From NCBI GenBank assembly GCA_017882025.1, contig JADGQG010000107.1:1-6960 (forward strand): 6,960 nucleotides of DNA, in the 5' to 3' direction. How positions within the stretch are numbered: the first letter of the stretch is position 1; every line of letters begins with the position of its first letter. Shown one piece after another: positions 5,725-6,960 of this stretch. This DNA is from Chloroflexota bacterium (lineage in GTDB: Bacteria > Chloroflexota > Limnocylindria > Limnocylindrales > CSP1-4). Both the position numbers and the translations under genes were made by a program. Under the pieces are notes generated by a model, which was not told the origin of the DNA, searched no databases, and was given only the letters and a program-made list of their open reading frames with translations.

Positions 5725-6960
5725 TCAGTCCCCCAGTCGCGGGTGGTGGCTCAGGTACTCCAGCACGTCCAGCTTCGTGATCACGCCCACGGGCCGCTCG
5801 CCGCGGACGGCCAGGACCGCGGGCACGCCCCGCGCCAGGAGCGCGAATGCGTCGTCCAGCGGGGCCGCCTCCTGGACCACCGGCAGCGGCGGGTCCATCA
5901 CCTCGCCGACGGTGCGCTCCACGACCGCCGGGTCGCGATACGCGCGCTCCAGGAGGCCCTTCTCGGAGATCGAGCCGACGAGCCCCGCCAGCGCGCTGCC
6001 CTCGACCGCCTCCGAGACCGGCATCTGGCTGATGCCGTAGTCCTCGAGCCGGCCGATCGCCGCCCCCACCTTCTCCGTGGTCCGGGCAAGGACGAGGTCC
6101 GGGATCTGCTCGCCGTGATGCCGATCCTCCAGCACGTCGCGCACCCGGACCACCGCGCCGGGCGAGGCGAGCAGGCCATTCGCGCGCATCCACTCGTCGT
6201 TGTACAGCTTCGAGAGGTAGTTCCGGCCGCCGTCCGGGAGGATCACGACCATGACGGCAGCGGGCCCCTTTCCCGCCTCGGTCAGCTCGCGTGCGACCCG
6301 GAGCGCGGCCAGCATGGCCGTCCCGCACGACTCGCCGGCGAGGATCCCCTCTTCACGGGTGATCCGGCGGGCCATCGCGAACGCATCCCGGTCAGAGACG
6401 CGCACCCAGCGGTCCACGAGCCTGGGGTCGAGCGTGCCGGGGATGAAGTCCTCGCCCACGCCTTCGGTGAGGTACGGCCGGGACGTGTCTCCGGAGAGAA
6501 CGCTCCCCTCCGGGTCGGCGCCGACGACGACGAGATCCGGCTTCTGCGAGCGCAGGTAGCGGGCCGCGCCGGTGAGGGTGCCGCCGGTCCCGACGGACGC
6601 GACCAGGTGGGTGAGCCGGCCGTCGGTCTGCCGCCAGATCTCCGGGCCTGTCGTCGCCTCGTGGGCGGCGGGGTTTTCCAGGTTCCAGTACTGGTCCGGC
6701 TTGTACGCACCCGGGATGTCACGTGCCAGGCGGGCCGCCACCGAGTAGTAGCTCTCCGGCGACTCCGGCGGGACATTCGCCGGGCAGAGCACGACCTCGG
6801 CGCCGTACGCGCGGAGGATTGCCTGCTTCTCCCCCGACTGCTTGTCGGCCATGACGAAGACGCAGCGGTATCCCTTGATCGCCGCCGCCATCGCCAGGCC
6901 GTGCCCGGTGTTGCCACTGGTCGGCTCGATGATCGTGCCACCCGGTCGGAGGAGCCCGTC
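5725..6960 (-). CDS. cbs: Cystathionine beta-synthase with C-terminal CBS domain pair, N-terminus beyond the window
   Basis: Cytoplasmic fold-type II PLP enzyme that condenses serine and homocysteine to cystathionine. 411 residues are visible; the missing N-terminus should hold the PLP lysine. The visible part opens just before the substrate loop PTSGNTG (visible residues 13-19), so the ATG at 6891 is internal and not the start. The PLP phosphate loop GTGGTLTG is at 124-131. A GESCGT motif at about 209-214 supplies the Ser expected at the pyridine nitrogen. LPDGGRNYLSK (from about 241) and NDEWM are typical of CBS rather than plain cysteine synthase. Two CBS domains follow, at about 272-345 and 350-411, ending LEYLSHHPRLGD. 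This Bateman module binds adenosyl ligands in many proteins; in human CBS it binds S-adenosylmethionine, but whether it does so here cannot be seen. The stop (5725-5727) is four bases before the downstream lyase start, so the two are co-transcribed for reverse transsulfuration. Confidence 0.95.
   Translation of the reverse strand, partial: DGLLRPGGTIIEPTSGNTGHGLAMAAAIKGYRCVFVMADKQSGEKQAILRAYGAEVVLCPANVPPESPESYYSVAARLARDIPGAYKPDQYWNLENPAAHEATTGPEIWRQTDGRLTHLVASVGTGGTLTGAARYLRSQKPDLVVVGADPEGSVLSGDTSRPYLTEGVGEDFIPGTLDPRLVDRWVRVSDRDAFAMARRITREEGILAGESCGTAMLAALRVARELTEAGKGPAAVMVVILPDGGRNYLSKLYNDEWMRANGLLASPGAVVRVRDVLEDRHHGEQIPDLVLARTTEKVGAAIGRLEDYGISQMPVSEAVEGSALAGLVGSISEKGLLERAYRDPAVVERTVGEVMDPPLPVVQEAAPLDDAFALLARGVPAVLAVRGERPVGVITKLDVLEYLSHHPRLGD
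5729..5734 (-). promoter_or_regulatory. Ribosome binding site of the lyase gene, inside the end of cbs
   Basis: GGGGGA lies eight bases before the GTG at 5720 and overlaps the last codons of the upstream gene. This fits translational coupling, and it supports the GTG start over any internal start. Confidence 0.55.

Noticed and set aside
4416..5780. A 454-codon plus-strand open frame over the lyase gene
   Set aside because: It is the complement of a PLP enzyme with all active-site motifs. The plus-strand product has no recognisable domain.
1..6960. A new defence, secretion or mobile system
   Set aside because: All genes belong to well-known families with intact motifs and a conventional arrangement. 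No transposase, integrase, direct-repeat array, tRNA or reverse transcriptase is present.

Overview
The window is strongly G+C-rich, with codon third positions dominated by G and C. All four recognisable genes lie on the minus strand. They are ordinary bacterial housekeeping and secretory genes. The malate dehydrogenase resembles the lactate-dehydrogenase-like MDH of Chloroflexus, and the subtilase belongs to a multidomain secreted class common in soil Chloroflexota and Actinobacteria. A high-GC Chloroflexota lineage is my best guess for the source, but this is an inference from remembered family sequences, not a database result.

In the direction of transcription (high to low coordinates), the layout is as follows. 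(1) 6960-5725 holds the C-terminal 411 residues of a pyridoxal-phosphate cystathionine beta-synthase with a fused C-terminal pair of CBS (Bateman) domains; its start lies beyond the window. (2) 5720-4485 is a cystathionine gamma-lyase/gamma-synthase family gene with a GTG start, four bases after the cbs stop. These two form a tight operon for reverse transsulfuration (homocysteine + serine to cystathionine to cysteine). (3) 4484-4291 is an intergenic region with a candidate promoter and two overlapping inverted repeats. (4) 4290-3352 is a complete NAD-dependent malate dehydrogenase with a strong ribosome binding site. (5) 3351-3091 is a GC-rich intergenic region with several inverted repeats. 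(6) 3090-1 holds the first 1030 residues of a large secreted S8 subtilisin-like protease: signal peptide, I9-like propeptide, catalytic domain with a PA insertion, and a long beta-rich C-terminal region that continues out of the window.

The subtilase is open in a single frame from 3090 to the window edge, so everything from base 1 to 3090 is one gene. Long plus-strand open frames over the same DNA are shadows of high-GC coding sequence.

I found no RNA gene, mobile element, CRISPR array or attachment site, and nothing that looks like an undescribed multi-gene system. The points worth a second look are modest: the dyads upstream of mdh, the non-consensus residue after the catalytic Ser of the subtilase, the inverted repeats in the subtilase leader, and the specificity and regulation of the transsulfuration pair.
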